A stretch of 64,000 nt of DNA from positions 1-64,000 of the forward strand of contig JAETUM010000015.1 in the NCBI GenBank assembly GCA_021768625.1, read 5' to 3'. The notes below the pieces were generated by a model. That model worked only from the letters and a program-made list of their open reading frames with translations. It was not told where the DNA came from and ran no database searches. Made by a program: the position numbers and the translations under genes. The stretch is from Candidatus Stoquefichus sp. (GTDB lineage: Bacteria; Bacillota_I; Bacilli_A; Erysipelotrichales; Coprobacillaceae). Shown one piece after another: positions 51,166-59,930 of the stretch (the stretch's first letter is position 1; each line of letters opens with the position of its first letter).

Positions 51166-51270
51166 TATTAATGATTATTTAATCAGTATCTACGACCTAT
51201 TATTTATGGATTTATATTTTTGATTGCTATAATTTCTTTGATTGTTATGAAAATCAAAGAAGGAAGAAAG
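51155..51270. repeat. Long inverted repeat, right copy (116 bp)
   Basis: Exact reverse complement of 1-116. It starts in the 3' arm of the terminator of the candidate small RNA and ends 31 nt before the gene at 51302. Beyond 51155 leftwards the similarity stops within a few bases. Confidence 0.9.
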
Positions 51271-51301
51271 AATATATAAAAGATGAAAGGAATAACCCAA
51301 T

Positions 51302-51550
51302 ATGTCAAAAAATAACTTAAAAAAAATGTATGTATTTTCAAGTGAAGAAACAAAGAACATAATTGAAAAGTATGTCCAAATTGAAGCAGATAGAAGGGAA
51401 TGTAGTCTTTCAAAAGTTGTAGAGGAATTATTATTAGATGCTATCTATGAACGAGTGCCAGAAAGCCGAGCAGAAATCACACATATTTTTGAAAAAAGAT
51501 ATTCGTTTGGTTATAACAGAGCCATAACGAAAGATGCAGATTTGTTGTAA
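51302..51550 (+). CDS. Small hypothetical, RHH-like protein (82 aa)
   Basis: ATG 51302 with AAAGGA about 15 nt upstream. The N-terminal strand (KKMYVFSSEETKNIIEKYV) and helices (ECSLSKVVEELLLDAI) resemble a ribbon-helix-helix fold. It lies just after the right inverted repeat and before the AT-rich region, so it may control replication. Confidence 0.5.
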   Translation: MSKNNLKKMYVFSSEETKNIIEKYVQIEADRRECSLSKVVEELLLDAIYERVPESRAEITHIFEKRYSFGYNRAITKDADLL

Positions 51551-51947
51551 TGGACAGCTCTTTTATTAATAAAGTATAAATATATTTTTTTACCATATTC
51601 ATTATCTTTTTATTGGCAATTATAAATTAATGATTATTATTTTTACAATCCATCAATCTATCTTTCTTGATATGATTGATAATATAATAAATAATAATAT
51701 ATAGATATAGTTAATAGATATAGTAATTATAAATAACAAGATACTGATTTTCAGTACCTTAAATTTCATAGTTGATTTTTCAGTGCCTTAAAATCGGTAT
51801 ATGAAAAATAGCCAAACAAACAAATAAAATGTTAAAAATAATTAGTCATATCGCCGAAATAATGACAATAAGATTAAAATTTATTGACAATAAGTAAAAA
51901 GCGTGGTTATATAAATAATATTAGAATATATAAAGTAGGTTTTTATA
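51551..51947. other. AT-rich intergenic region, candidate replication origin
   Basis: This stretch of 397 bp has no gene I can support. It holds near-direct repeats: GATTTTCAGTACCTTAAAT around 51747 and GATTTTTCAGTGCCTTAAAAT-like around 51774, plus GATATAGTTAATA/GATATAGTAATTA around 51704-51731. Long A/T tracts and a promoter (51884) precede the replication-type gene at 51948. Direct repeats beside an initiator suit an iteron-like origin, but no spacing regularity proves it. Confidence 0.4.
51884..51912 (+). promoter_or_regulatory. Promoter of the replication-type gene
   Basis: TTGACA 51884-51889 and TTATAT 51907-51912, spacer 17 bp. Confidence 0.55.
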
Positions 51948-52772
51948 ATGAATGAAAATGGAAGATGTCGTAGGAAGTTTAGTTCCTTTACAAGTATTCC
52001 AACACATATTGCAAAAGCAAAAATGTCTGCAAGAGCTAAAGGCATATATTTGGATATATGCTATTTATTAGATATAGAAGATGCTTTTCCAGATAATCCT
52101 AATAATAAAGTCACAAAGACAAAAATTGCACAATTATCTACAGAAGGTAAAACAGCATTTGAAACAGGTTGGAATGAACTAAAAGAACAAGGATTTATAA
52201 AAGTAAACAAAATAAATACTTCAAAACATTTTACTTATTCATATGATGTATTTGATGTGCCACAAAAAAATAAAAATGATGAAGATAATAAAGAAGAAAC
52301 AGAAACCAAAAAAGTTGATGAACAAAATACAGACATTCCGACAATGTATAGAGAAACTACATATGATGATATAGTAAAATATATAAATTCAAGAATTTGT
52401 TATTCATCTTGGGAAAACAAAACTTTAGCTGATGTAATTCAAGATAAAGATGCACTATATTACAATCCAGAAATCTGTAATATATATGTACGATATATTG
52501 TTGATGATATAAAAAATATCATTATAAGTGTTCTTATGAAAAAATCTAAATATATTCAAATAGGTAAAGATAAGCATAGTTCTAATGAAGTGAAATCTGT
52601 TCTTAACAAAGTAACAAATTACCATATTTCATTTATTATTAATTCACTCTATACCTATGGTTTCTTTGATGGAGAATTGGATATAACTAATATGCAATCA
52701 TATTTATTGACAACAATATATAATTCAATATTAACATATAATGCTTCACATATGATGTCCACAGCATTATAA
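51948..52772 (+). CDS. Replication initiator-like protein, DUF6017 type (274 aa)
   Basis: N-terminal winged-helix-like region (FTSIPTHIAKAKMSARAKGIY, LKEQGFIKVNKI, about 15-95), as in RepA_N/replisome organiser proteins. A charged linker follows. The C-terminal domain (TYDDIVKYINSRICYSSWEN ... NSILTYNA) has the form of the DUF6017 region found in ICE and plasmid replication proteins. ATG 51948 has only a weak AAGTAGG site. Its neighbour upstream is an AT-rich region with repeats, so it is probably the initiator. Confidence 0.65.
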   Translation: MNENGRCRRKFSSFTSIPTHIAKAKMSARAKGIYLDICYLLDIEDAFPDNPNNKVTKTKIAQLSTEGKTAFETGWNELKEQGFIKVNKINTSKHFTYSYDVFDVPQKNKNDEDNKEETETKKVDEQNTDIPTMYRETTYDDIVKYINSRICYSSWENKTLADVIQDKDALYYNPEICNIYVRYIVDDIKNIIISVLMKKSKYIQIGKDKHSSNEVKSVLNKVTNYHISFIINSLYTYGFFDGELDITNMQSYLLTTIYNSILTYNASHMMSTAL

Positions 52773-52891
52773 ATAATGATTACTAAATATGATATATATA
52801 TTATTCTAATACTTTGTAATAGTTTATATGTTATTTAACTAATAGATAGACTATTATTTATTCCTACTTTTATATATCATATTTGTAATTT

Positions 52892-52922
52892 AAGGCAAGC
52901 GTTTTAGCTTGCCTTTATTTTT
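52892..52922 (+). terminator. Intrinsic terminator
   Basis: AAGGCAAGC (52892-52900) pairs with GCTTGCCTT (52907-52915), then T-rich. Closes the replication-type gene; the gap 52773-53106 otherwise holds only the promoter below. Confidence 0.85.
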
Positions 52923-52943
52923 ACTAAAAACAATTTAATTATA

Positions 52944-52971
52944 TTGAAATTTAATAAAAAAGCTGTATAAT
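52944..52971 (+). promoter_or_regulatory. Promoter of the GLUG-repeat protein
   Basis: TTGAAA 52944-52949 and TATAAT 52966-52971, spacer 16 bp; a leader of about 130 nt follows with GAGGTGAG and no clear gene. Confidence 0.65.
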
Positions 52972-53106
52972 ATAGTTAAGAGGTGAGCGAGAAAATTTAA
53001 TATTTTCAAACTTGTTCTTTTTAGTTTGTTCGCAAAGGGGGGTATTGCCTAACTAACTTACTGTAAGAATATAAACCAAATCTACAGAATAAAGGAGAAA
53101 TTTATT

Positions 53107-55269
53107 ATGAACAATACATTAAGACGGAGATTATTATCAATATTTCTGATTATGGCAGTTTTCACTACAATCTTTTCACCAATAACAGCGAAAGCTGATA
53201 CCGAGGAAGAGATTGATGAAGAACAAAGCATTGTTTATGTTAGTTCGCAATCAGACCTTTCTTCAATGACTGCTTCTAAAACTTATATCTTAACAGAAGA
53301 TATTGATATAACTGGTAATTGGAATTCTATTGATAACTTTATTGGAATATTTGATGGTGGCGGTCATACCATAACATACACTACTGATACAAGCACAGGA
53401 GCATTTGTAACTACACAATACTTAGGCTTATTTGGTACTTGTTCTGGTGCAACCATAAAGAATGTATATGTTAATGGTAATATAACATTAACAACAAATG
53501 GTTCTATAGCAAATCCAAATATGTATATAGGTGGTATTGTTGCAAAAGCAACAAACACTACATTAGAAAATGTACACTTTTCTGGAAATATAAGTGTAAC
53601 TACTAACAATGATAATAGTTCTTGGGTTGGTGGTTTAGTAGGGCAAGCAACTTCTACACAGATTTCACTTTCTTCTAATACTGCATCAGTAACAACCACC
53701 ATAAACAGTTATATTGGTATTACTAAAACTGGTGGCTTGGTTGGTGAGCTTAATGGCTCTGTAGAAAATTGTTACAATATTGGTAATGTATCTGCAACAT
53801 CTGCATCAGATAGTCCATATGCAGGTGGTCTTGCAGGTGTGAACAGTGGTTCTATTGGCAAAAGTTATAATGCAGGAACTGTTAATGCCCAAAGTGGAAG
53901 TATGGGAATGGGAGATGTTTACGCAGGCGGAATAGCAGCATTATCAGAAACAGGAAGCACAATTACAGACTGTGCTGTTTTATCATCTTCAATAAGTGTT
54001 TCTTATGGTTGGGTAAACTCTGGTTATAAATATATTATTGCTAAAGGTGGTACAAAGAGTAATAATATTGCCACAAACACTATTTCTGGCTCACCTTCAA
54101 ATGATGCTAATTCCAGATATACAAATGCTCAATTAAAAACTACAGCACCATATAGCTTTGATTTTTATAATACTTGGGCAATAAATGAAAATATCAACAA
54201 TGGTTATCCGTATCACTATAGAAATACTTATGCTGTTAGTTCACAAAACTTAACTGTGCCAAGTACATTGCAGTCACTGATAGATGATGGACTTATTAGT
54301 GTTAATGACATTAAGCAAACAGATGATGGATTTACATTATGTACAAAACCATTGAGCGAAATTTTCACTGATATGGGAGTTCCTTCTCAAATAAACGGAA
54401 GTGACGGTTCAAGTTTATCTCTTTTCTATTTAACTTCTTGGTATATCTATAGTGTAGGAAATAATTATAGTATATTGAAAATGAGAGGATATGAAGAAGC
54501 CAAAAGAATAGCAGAAATAGAAGCAGAAGAAGCAGGAGCAGCAGTAGGAGAAATAAAAGGTGTAGGAACATCAATTCCTTTTATGGATTTTGATATGAGT
54601 TTAATAAACTTATTTTATGAAGATTTTATTCAACAAGTAAATCCATCACAAAATGAGTTCGACTTATATACAGCATTAAGAAAACTTATTTATGGTAATG
54701 TTGATGCAAATTATACTTATTGTGTTCCTATTGCAAATTATTTTGCATCTGCATCTTCAAAGGGAAATCATTTAATTGCGGAAGAATACATAAAAAAAGT
54801 TTTGACAACTGAAAGAGATGCAAATGGTTATATTAATGTACCAAGTAATGTTACTCCAGAGCAAATAGAAGTGTTAGAAAAGTTACCAGATGGCTATGAT
54901 AGTATATACAATAGAATTAAAGTAGGCAATTATAATTTGACTAATAAAGAAAAGAACGCTATACTTGCGTGCAGAACAGGCAATTTATCCTTAAATGCTT
55001 ACGCAGCCGAAAATATTGCACACGCTGTTGCAACAATAAAATTAGGAGATTTCTTACAAACTAATGACACCATTCTTGTTATAACATTAGCCGCTCTTGG
55101 AGAAGCAGGAGCTTTGGTAACTTATGAGTTTACAAGAGCAGGAGCAGCGTATTTATTTCCAAAAGCTATAAAGTCAGATGCAGGTGTGGGCGAAGAGTCA
55201 ATTCCTAAAGAACAATTTGTTTCTTATCTTTTAGATGATACATTAGTAGCTAATTTTGGTGATGTATAA
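53107..55269 (+). CDS. Secreted GLUG-repeat protein with unique C-terminal domain (720 aa)
   Basis: Signal peptide (about 1-31, ITAKADTE). Residues 40-330 are a right-handed beta-helix-like region with GLUG motifs (GGIVAKATNTTLENV, GGLVGELNGSVENCYNIG, GGLAGVNSGSIGKSYNAG). A linker rich in Ala/Glu (about 460-480) leads to a unique helical C-terminal domain of about 240 residues, with no membrane anchor or sorting motif. It has its own promoter. The layout (secretion signal, stalk, variable end) and the small membrane protein after it are like polymorphic toxin plus immunity pairs, but I recognise no toxin fold. Confidence 0.62.
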   Translation: MNNTLRRRLLSIFLIMAVFTTIFSPITAKADTEEEIDEEQSIVYVSSQSDLSSMTASKTYILTEDIDITGNWNSIDNFIGIFDGGGHTITYTTDTSTGAFVTTQYLGLFGTCSGATIKNVYVNGNITLTTNGSIANPNMYIGGIVAKATNTTLENVHFSGNISVTTNNDNSSWVGGLVGQATSTQISLSSNTASVTTTINSYIGITKTGGLVGELNGSVENCYNIGNVSATSASDSPYAGGLAGVNSGSIGKSYNAGTVNAQSGSMGMGDVYAGGIAALSETGSTITDCAVLSSSISVSYGWVNSGYKYIIAKGGTKSNNIATNTISGSPSNDANSRYTNAQLKTTAPYSFDFYNTWAINENINNGYPYHYRNTYAVSSQNLTVPSTLQSLIDDGLISVNDIKQTDDGFTLCTKPLSEIFTDMGVPSQINGSDGSSLSLFYLTSWYIYSVGNNYSILKMRGYEEAKRIAEIEAEEAGAAVGEIKGVGTSIPFMDFDMSLINLFYEDFIQQVNPSQNEFDLYTALRKLIYGNVDANYTYCVPIANYFASASSKGNHLIAEEYIKKVLTTERDANGYINVPSNVTPEQIEVLEKLPDGYDSIYNRIKVGNYNLTNKEKNAILACRTGNLSLNAYAAENIAHAVATIKLGDFLQTNDTILVITLAALGEAGALVTYEFTRAGAAYLFPKAIKSDAGVGEESIPKEQFVSYLLDDTLVANFGDV

Positions 55270-55352
55270 TTCTTACAACTTTTTTGATAGAACTGTACTT
55301 TTTTCCTTATTTGTGATAAAATAAAACAGTAAAATGTAGATAAGGAGATATT

Positions 55353-55706
55353 ATGAAAAAATTTATTAAGATAATAGGGATAAGTATAATAGTTCTTTTT
55401 ATATTATTTTGTGGGTTGCTATTTGTACAAGACAACATTCTATATCCTAATGATTTGTATATAAAAAGAAATGAAATCAATGATAATAAAATTCTTATAG
55501 GATTATCAGAAGAAGAAGTTATTGAGTTATTAGGAGAGCCAAAGTTTAAATCAGAGGGCGGAAGAAAAACTTATACATATAGTGCAGGAACAACAGTAAA
55601 AAAATCAATTTTAGTTGGTGAGTATCAACCAAGGTATTATGACTTGCAAATAAACTTTGATGAAAATAACAAAGTAAATTATACAGGCATAATGCAAATA
55701 CCATAA
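55353..55706 (+). CDS. Membrane-anchored SmpA/BamE-like small protein (117 aa)
   Basis: An N-terminal membrane helix (about 5-25) precedes an external domain with LIGLSEEEVIELLGEPKFK and YTYSAGTTVKK, the pattern of SmpA/OmlA-type domains (a helix then beta strands). No lipobox Cys. It follows the GLUG protein and a promoter-like stretch, so it could be an immunity or chaperone partner (inference). ATG 55353 follows AAGGAGA. Confidence 0.55.
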   Translation: MKKFIKIIGISIIVLFILFCGLLFVQDNILYPNDLYIKRNEINDNKILIGLSEEEVIELLGEPKFKSEGGRKTYTYSAGTTVKKSILVGEYQPRYYDLQINFDENNKVNYTGIMQIP

Positions 55707-55752
55707 AATAACTATATTTAATATAGTCAAAGTGTGAAATAAATTATTTGAT

Positions 55753-55785
55753 AAAGGCAAGCTGTAACAGGCTTGTCTTTATTTA
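55753..55785 (+). terminator. Intrinsic terminator
   Basis: AAAGGCAAGC (55753-55762) pairs with GCTTGTCTTT (55771-55780), one G-U, then T-rich. Confidence 0.7.
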
Positions 55786-55896
55786 TGCCTAAAACCGTTG
55801 TAAAATAATAAAGGGCAGAAGGCAAGATACAAAAGAAATATTTGAGTTATTGCATATATAGTTCACCGTAAATAATTAAATAATAAAATACATAGG

Positions 55897-55937
55897 ACAA
55901 TCCTTAAACACACCCCAGAAAGTGGGGTGAGGATTGT
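55897..55937 (+). promoter_or_regulatory. Hairpin that hides the start of the sigma-like gene
   Basis: ACAATCCT (55897-55904) pairs with AGGATTGT (55930-55937), enclosing CACCCC (55911-55916) with GGGGTG (55924-55929). The 3' arms contain the GGGGTGAGG ribosome binding site and part of GTG 55936, so translation should be blocked while the hairpin is formed. Confidence 0.65.
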
Positions 55938-56310
55938 GAGAGAAACGTTAGAAAAGCAATTTGATACATATATAAAAAAAACAATTAAAAATACAATAAT
56001 TAACTATAAGAAATATGAAACAAGGAAGATGCACAGAGAAGTATCATTTGAAGCATTATCAAATGATGCCGATATATCTGTGCCTTTTTCTTTTTCATTA
56101 AAAGAAAATCTTGAAGATTATTTTGAAAACGAAAAATTATATACTGTTGTATCAAAACTAACAGCCGAACAAAAAGAAATATTAGAGCTTAAAATTCTAT
56201 ACAACTATAATTCAAAAGAAATAGCTCAACAGTTAAATAAAAGCGATAGTCGAGTAAGACATATTTATGCTGATACTATTAAGAAAATCAATAATCAAAT
56301 GAAGGAGTGA
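55936..56310 (+). CDS. Sigma-70 region 4-like regulator (124 aa)
   Basis: C-terminal helix-turn-helix LTAEQKEILELKILYNYNSKEIAQQLNKSDSRVR (about 77-110) is the sigma-70 region 4 pattern. The N-terminus is helical; no region 2 is evident, so this is the short type of Tn916-like elements. GTG 55936 follows GGGGTGA and lies in the hairpin. It probably controls excision or transfer genes. The following HTH gene is 6 nt away. Confidence 0.75.
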   Translation: MRETLEKQFDTYIKKTIKNTIINYKKYETRKMHREVSFEALSNDADISVPFSFSLKENLEDYFENEKLYTVVSKLTAEQKEILELKILYNYNSKEIAQQLNKSDSRVRHIYADTIKKINNQMKE

Positions 56311-56316
56311 TTATAT

Positions 56317-56499
56317 ATGCTTATTGATAATTTAATAAAAGCTAAAAACGGTGACTGTGTGGCAGCAAACAACATTCTTAAACATTACAGGCATCTTATT
56401 CATTATATGATGGAAAAATACGAGATAACCAACAAAGAAGATTGCTATGATGTAGTAATCGAAAGAATTTTAAAAAGTTTTTATAAATTTGATATTTAA
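56317..56499 (+). CDS. HTH_16-like conserved element protein (60 aa)
   Basis: Short helical protein (DNLIKAKNGDCVAANNILKHY, YMMEKYEI) of the kind found beside the sigma-like gene in Tn916/Tn1549-type elements, likely a helix-turn-helix partner in regulation. ATG 56317 follows AAGGAGTG. Confidence 0.7.
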   Translation: MLIDNLIKAKNGDCVAANNILKHYRHLIHYMMEKYEITNKEDCYDVVIERILKSFYKFDI

Positions 56500-56880
56500 A
56501 CGCACACTTGCTGAAATCTTGTTGTGTTTATTAATAGAGTGGATTGATGTTTATAGAAATTCACTGTTAATATCGAACATTGAAAAACACACCTACTGTA
56601 TTAATGAAAAGGTGTCATATAAAGAATTATAATACTAAATTGCTCTGATAAGCTCCAAGAAGTTGAAGGTTGAATATGTATTTATTCAAATAGCAAATAT
56701 AACGAGGGAAAAAGCGGATTTCGTGCAATCCGTGTTGGCGAAGATTTAGAGCAAGGATAATGATACTTCAACACGAGAATGGTGTTGCTACATAAACGAG
56801 TGTAGAGGGGGCAAATCCCTATGTGAGTTCACAGCTCAATTATAGTTCTTATTTATAAAAAAATGACAGATGTCAAAAAA
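56500..56880. other. Intergenic region with several hairpins, no gene supported
   Basis: Stems: CGGATT/AATCCG near 56716, CGTGTTG (56731)/CAACACG (56769), GTTGAAG (56662)/CTTCAAC (56766), CAACAC/GTGTTG (56769-56787), AGGG/CCCT near 56816 and TGAG/CTCA near 56824. Some pairings exclude each other. In frame with GGATTTCGTGCAATCCG the residues GFRAIRVGED appear, which may be a fossil gene end. It may be a structured leader, recombination region or decayed gene. Confidence 0.4.
56862..56877. repeat. Junction palindrome
   Basis: AATGACAGATGTCAAA, 24 nt before ATG 56901. Confidence 0.65.
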
Positions 56881-56900
56881 ATATGAGAGGTGAATTTTAA

Positions 56901-57158
56901 ATGAGAAGAAAAAATAAACCAATTAATCAAGAAAATCAAGATAAACGAACATTAGAACAAAACCAGAATATCACAAAACAATATGCTGTATCATACGCAA
57001 TACTTGTATATAACCACTTGCACCCTAAATCAGATGCTACAAAATTTGCTTGCAATATGATAGAAATTATGAGAGCAATGAAACCACGTTTTGCCGTTAA
57101 AGAAGCTGATAAAGTTCTTCTGGGGAAAGAATACAAAGGGAAACATAGCAATGAATAA
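56901..57158 (+). CDS. Hypothetical small basic protein (85 aa)
   Basis: ATG 56901 follows GAGAGGTG. N-terminus disordered and basic, then helices (AVSYAILVYNHLHP, IEIMRAMKPRFAVKEADKVL). No family I can name. It overlaps the next gene by 8 nt and stands before the recombinase, the usual place of an excision or integration accessory. Confidence 0.5.
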   Translation: MRRKNKPINQENQDKRTLEQNQNITKQYAVSYAILVYNHLHPKSDATKFACNMIEIMRAMKPRFAVKEADKVLLGKEYKGKHSNE

Positions 57159-57303
57159 GAAGAAATTTATCATTAAAGAGAAGTTTGATAATCAAGGAAG
57201 TCCAATTGACAGTTTAATTATAGAGATATTTAAGGAATATTGTATTGAAAAATTTGAAGAAAATAATCGAAAGGGCTGCCAAAAATTAAAAGGTGTGATA
57301 TAA
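57151..57303 (+). CDS. Hypothetical small protein (50 aa)
   Basis: ATG 57151 overlaps the end of the previous gene. Small alpha/beta protein (KKFIIKEKFDN, FKEYCIEKFEENNRKGC). It ends 54 nt before the recombinase and is probably co-transcribed. No family recognised. Confidence 0.5.
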   Translation: MNKKKFIIKEKFDNQGSPIDSLIIEIFKEYCIEKFEENNRKGCQKLKGVI

Positions 57304-57357
57304 TTAATCACATAGAAAAGAGGATTAACTATTTTAGATATTGGAAAGTAGGTCAAT

Positions 57358-58985
57358 ATGTATAAAATAGAAAATCCAGAAATGTATATGGCAGCAGTGC
57401 TTGGAAGATTATCAAACGAAAGATTAGAAGATGTAAAAAAATATGGCGAAAGTGGAAGTATAAGAAACCAAATATCATTACTTAAACAATTTTGCAAAGA
57501 AAATCATATAAGAATATACGACACTTATGTTGATGATGGTGAAAGTGGTGCTTTTTATGATAGACCACGGTTTTACCAAAATGATTGATGATATTGAAGC
57601 AGGTCACGTTAATTTAGTTGTTGTTAAAGATTTATCAAGATTTGGAAGGGTAGCATCTGGAATTGACGATTATATTTTAGAATATTTCAAGATGAAAAGA
57701 ATTAGATTTATTGCTGTAGGAGATAATCTTGATAGTGTAGCATCAGCTAATTTTGAAGATGATGTTTCATTCAGAGCATTTTTTAATGAATGGTTTTTAA
57801 GAGATTGTTCTAAAAAAACAAAATTGGGAAAGCACAACAAAGCAAAAGAAGGCAAAGTAATGTCAACATATCCTAAATATCGGATATAGCAAAGACCCAC
57901 AAGACAAAAATCACTTAATACCAAACCCAGAAACAGCGTGGGTTGTTCAAAAAATCTTTGAACAATTGAAAAGCGGAATATATCCGACAGATGTTGCACA
58001 GTGGTTAAGTGACAATAATGTTCCTGTTCCTTCAGCAAGTGTTGGAAATCAACACACAAGAAAGATAGACGAAATAAAAAGATTATGGAACAGGACAAGC
58101 GTTGTCCGAATAGCCAGAGATAAAACATATTTAGGATATGTTATCAATGGGAAATCAAAGAAGTTAAGCTATAAAAGCAGAAAGATTATTCAAGTACCGT
58201 ATGAAGAACAAATCGTTAAAGAAGGTATGCACGAAGCACTTGTAGATAAAGAAACCTTCGATATTGTACAGCAAATGATTGACAGTAGGAAGCATACGAG
58301 AAAATATAAGTATGACTTCTTATTAAGAGGATTACTTGAATGTGCAGAGTGCGGTAAAAAATTAAGTGTATTAACCCAGAAACAAAAAAGTGGTAATGAA
58401 ATTCAATATTTAAGATGTAACACTTATGCTTCAATGACAAGATTAAAACTTTGTACACCACATTCTTCTAATTGTGAAAAACTAACAAATGAAGTTTTAG
58501 ATACTATCAAAAAAAGATTACAACAATACCTTGATGAAGATAAGCTCTATGGAGTGGCTAACAAAGTTAAAAACAGGCAAGAATATAAAAAGAATATGAT
58601 AAGCAATCAAATCGAAGTCTTAAACAATAAGCTGATTATGTATGATAGAAAAATAGAGCAATTATATGAAGATAGACTGAATGGCATATTGCAGGTTGAA
58701 GATTTTGAGAGAATGTACTCGGCTACAATAGAGGATAAAAAAGACTTAAATCAAAGGATTGAAAAACTAAAAATCCAAAAATCTGATGTAGATGATGAGT
58801 TAAAGTTAAAAGACCTTGTAAAACAGTTTATGTCTATGAAAGAAATAACAAGGGAAATGCTTGTGTTATTGATTGATAAAATAACAGTAACAGAGCAAAA
58901 AGAAATCACTATATATTATAAATTTAATGTATTAAACGAGAGCGGTCAGAATGAAAATGAGATTGCTCAAATAAAATGTAGTTAA
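57358..58985 (+). pseudogene. Large serine recombinase broken by two frameshifts (541 aa if repaired)
   Basis: Three reading segments make one recombinase. Part 1 (57358-57567) has the resolvase start AAVLGRLSNE with the active Ser in RLS. Part 2 (57569-57880) has LVVVKDLSRFGR and FRAFFNEWFLRD. Part 3 (57882-58985) has the recombinase domain (YLGYVINGKSKKLS) and zinc finger-type ECAECGKK (about 330) with a coiled coil. At both joints a single extra C precedes GG: CCA-C-GGT at 57568 and TAT-C-GGA at 57881; removing each restores the frame and the family pattern (DRP-GF, PKY-GY). Such enzymes (TnpX/Tn4451 type) integrate and excise ICEs. Unless the shifts are corrected, integration by this enzyme is lost. 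Confidence 0.82.
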
Positions 58986-59247
58986 TTTATCATAACGAAC
59001 AACAATGACGATTATTGTTTCTTATGATAAGATGAAAAAATATAGTAATATCAATAGTTTCCTCTTTTCTAAAAATTGAAATATATAGTAAAAATCAAAA
59101 AAATAATATAAAAAAGATAAAATTGGTAATATTGCGAATGGAATATGGGTAATAAAAATGGTATAATGAGTACAAGAGGTGAGGAAAAAGTTAATAAGGC
59201 TTTGACTTCATCTTTTAATGTGCAATTTTGAAAGGAATTACAAAATT
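58986..59247. other. Intergenic region after the recombinase
   Basis: 262 bp of AT-rich DNA with no gene. TATAAT occurs at 59162-59167 and the -35 candidate (TGGAAT 59139) is weak, then AAGAGGTGAG at about 59174. An att site could lie here as in many ICEs, but no duplicated core is visible in the window. Confidence 0.4.
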
Positions 59248-59379
59248 ATGGAATACAGAAGTGCAATAGTTGATGAATGTGGAGAGGTTATGTATTGGTG
59301 TTCAGAGTTAGAAGATTATGAGATTGAACAAATCTTGGAACATCACACAGAATGGAGAAAAACTTGTGTTGAATGGTGA
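59248..59379 (+). CDS. Small acidic protein (43 aa)
   Basis: ATG 59248 follows AAAGGA. Short acidic protein (MYWCSELEDYEIEQ) with a helical end; no family recognised. Followed closely by a gene at 59402. Confidence 0.5.
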   Translation: MEYRSAIVDECGEVMYWCSELEDYEIEQILEHHTEWRKTCVEW

Positions 59380-59401
59380 TATATAAAGGAGCAAGAACAA
59401 A

Positions 59402-59647
59402 GTGAGTTATGTCGTTAATATTATAAAATTCGGTTTTAATCACGAATATGGATTATTTTGTGGCAGTCATAGATACATTTCTTCTGCTAAACAAATCCCT
59501 GTTACAACAACAAATTCATTTCAGAAGCCGAAAATTTATAAAACTTTAAATAATGCTAATAGAGCATTAGAAAATCTCAAATTAAAGTACAACATAAACG
59601 GTGAAAACCTTGTTGGAGTAGTAGAGGAATATATTGATAAGTCGTAA
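59402..59647 (+). CDS. Hypothetical protein (81 aa)
   Basis: GTG 59402 after AAAGGAG. Basic N-terminal half (IIKFGFNHEYGLFCGSHRY) and a helical NANRALENLKLKY; no family recognised. In a run of small genes ending in parAB. Confidence 0.5.
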   Translation: MSYVVNIIKFGFNHEYGLFCGSHRYISSAKQIPVTTTNSFQKPKIYKTLNNANRALENLKLKYNINGENLVGVVEEYIDKS

Positions 59648-59662
59648 TGAAAGGAGTTCTAT

Positions 59663-59923
59663 ATGGCAACAAAAGATAAACTTGTTAAAAATGTTATTAA
59701 AGGTTGTATGAGGTGGAATGACTATACATCTATTCATATTATTAACTTAAATGATAACGACCATCAAGTCTGTTTTGGCGGAGATATTAATAATTTTCTT
59801 TATCCTGAAAAGTATGGAATTGAAATAATTAATTATCAAAAAAAAATTATGGATAGTAAAGTTATCAATTATTATGAGAATGGTAATGGTTCATTATATT
59901 TAGTAATAGAGATGGAGGAATAA
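59663..59923 (+). CDS. Hypothetical protein (86 aa)
   Basis: ATG 59663 after AAAGGAG. Mixed alpha/beta (IHIINLNDNDHQVCFGGD), soluble, no family recognised. Confidence 0.5.
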   Translation: MATKDKLVKNVIKGCMRWNDYTSIHIINLNDNDHQVCFGGDINNFLYPEKYGIEIINYQKKIMDSKVINYYENGNGSLYLVIEMEE

Positions 59924-59930
59924 CTTATTT

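Noticed and set aside
56500-56880. Group II intron or HEARO-type RNA
   Set aside because: No domain V signature and no intron or HNH frame nearby; only short stems were seen.
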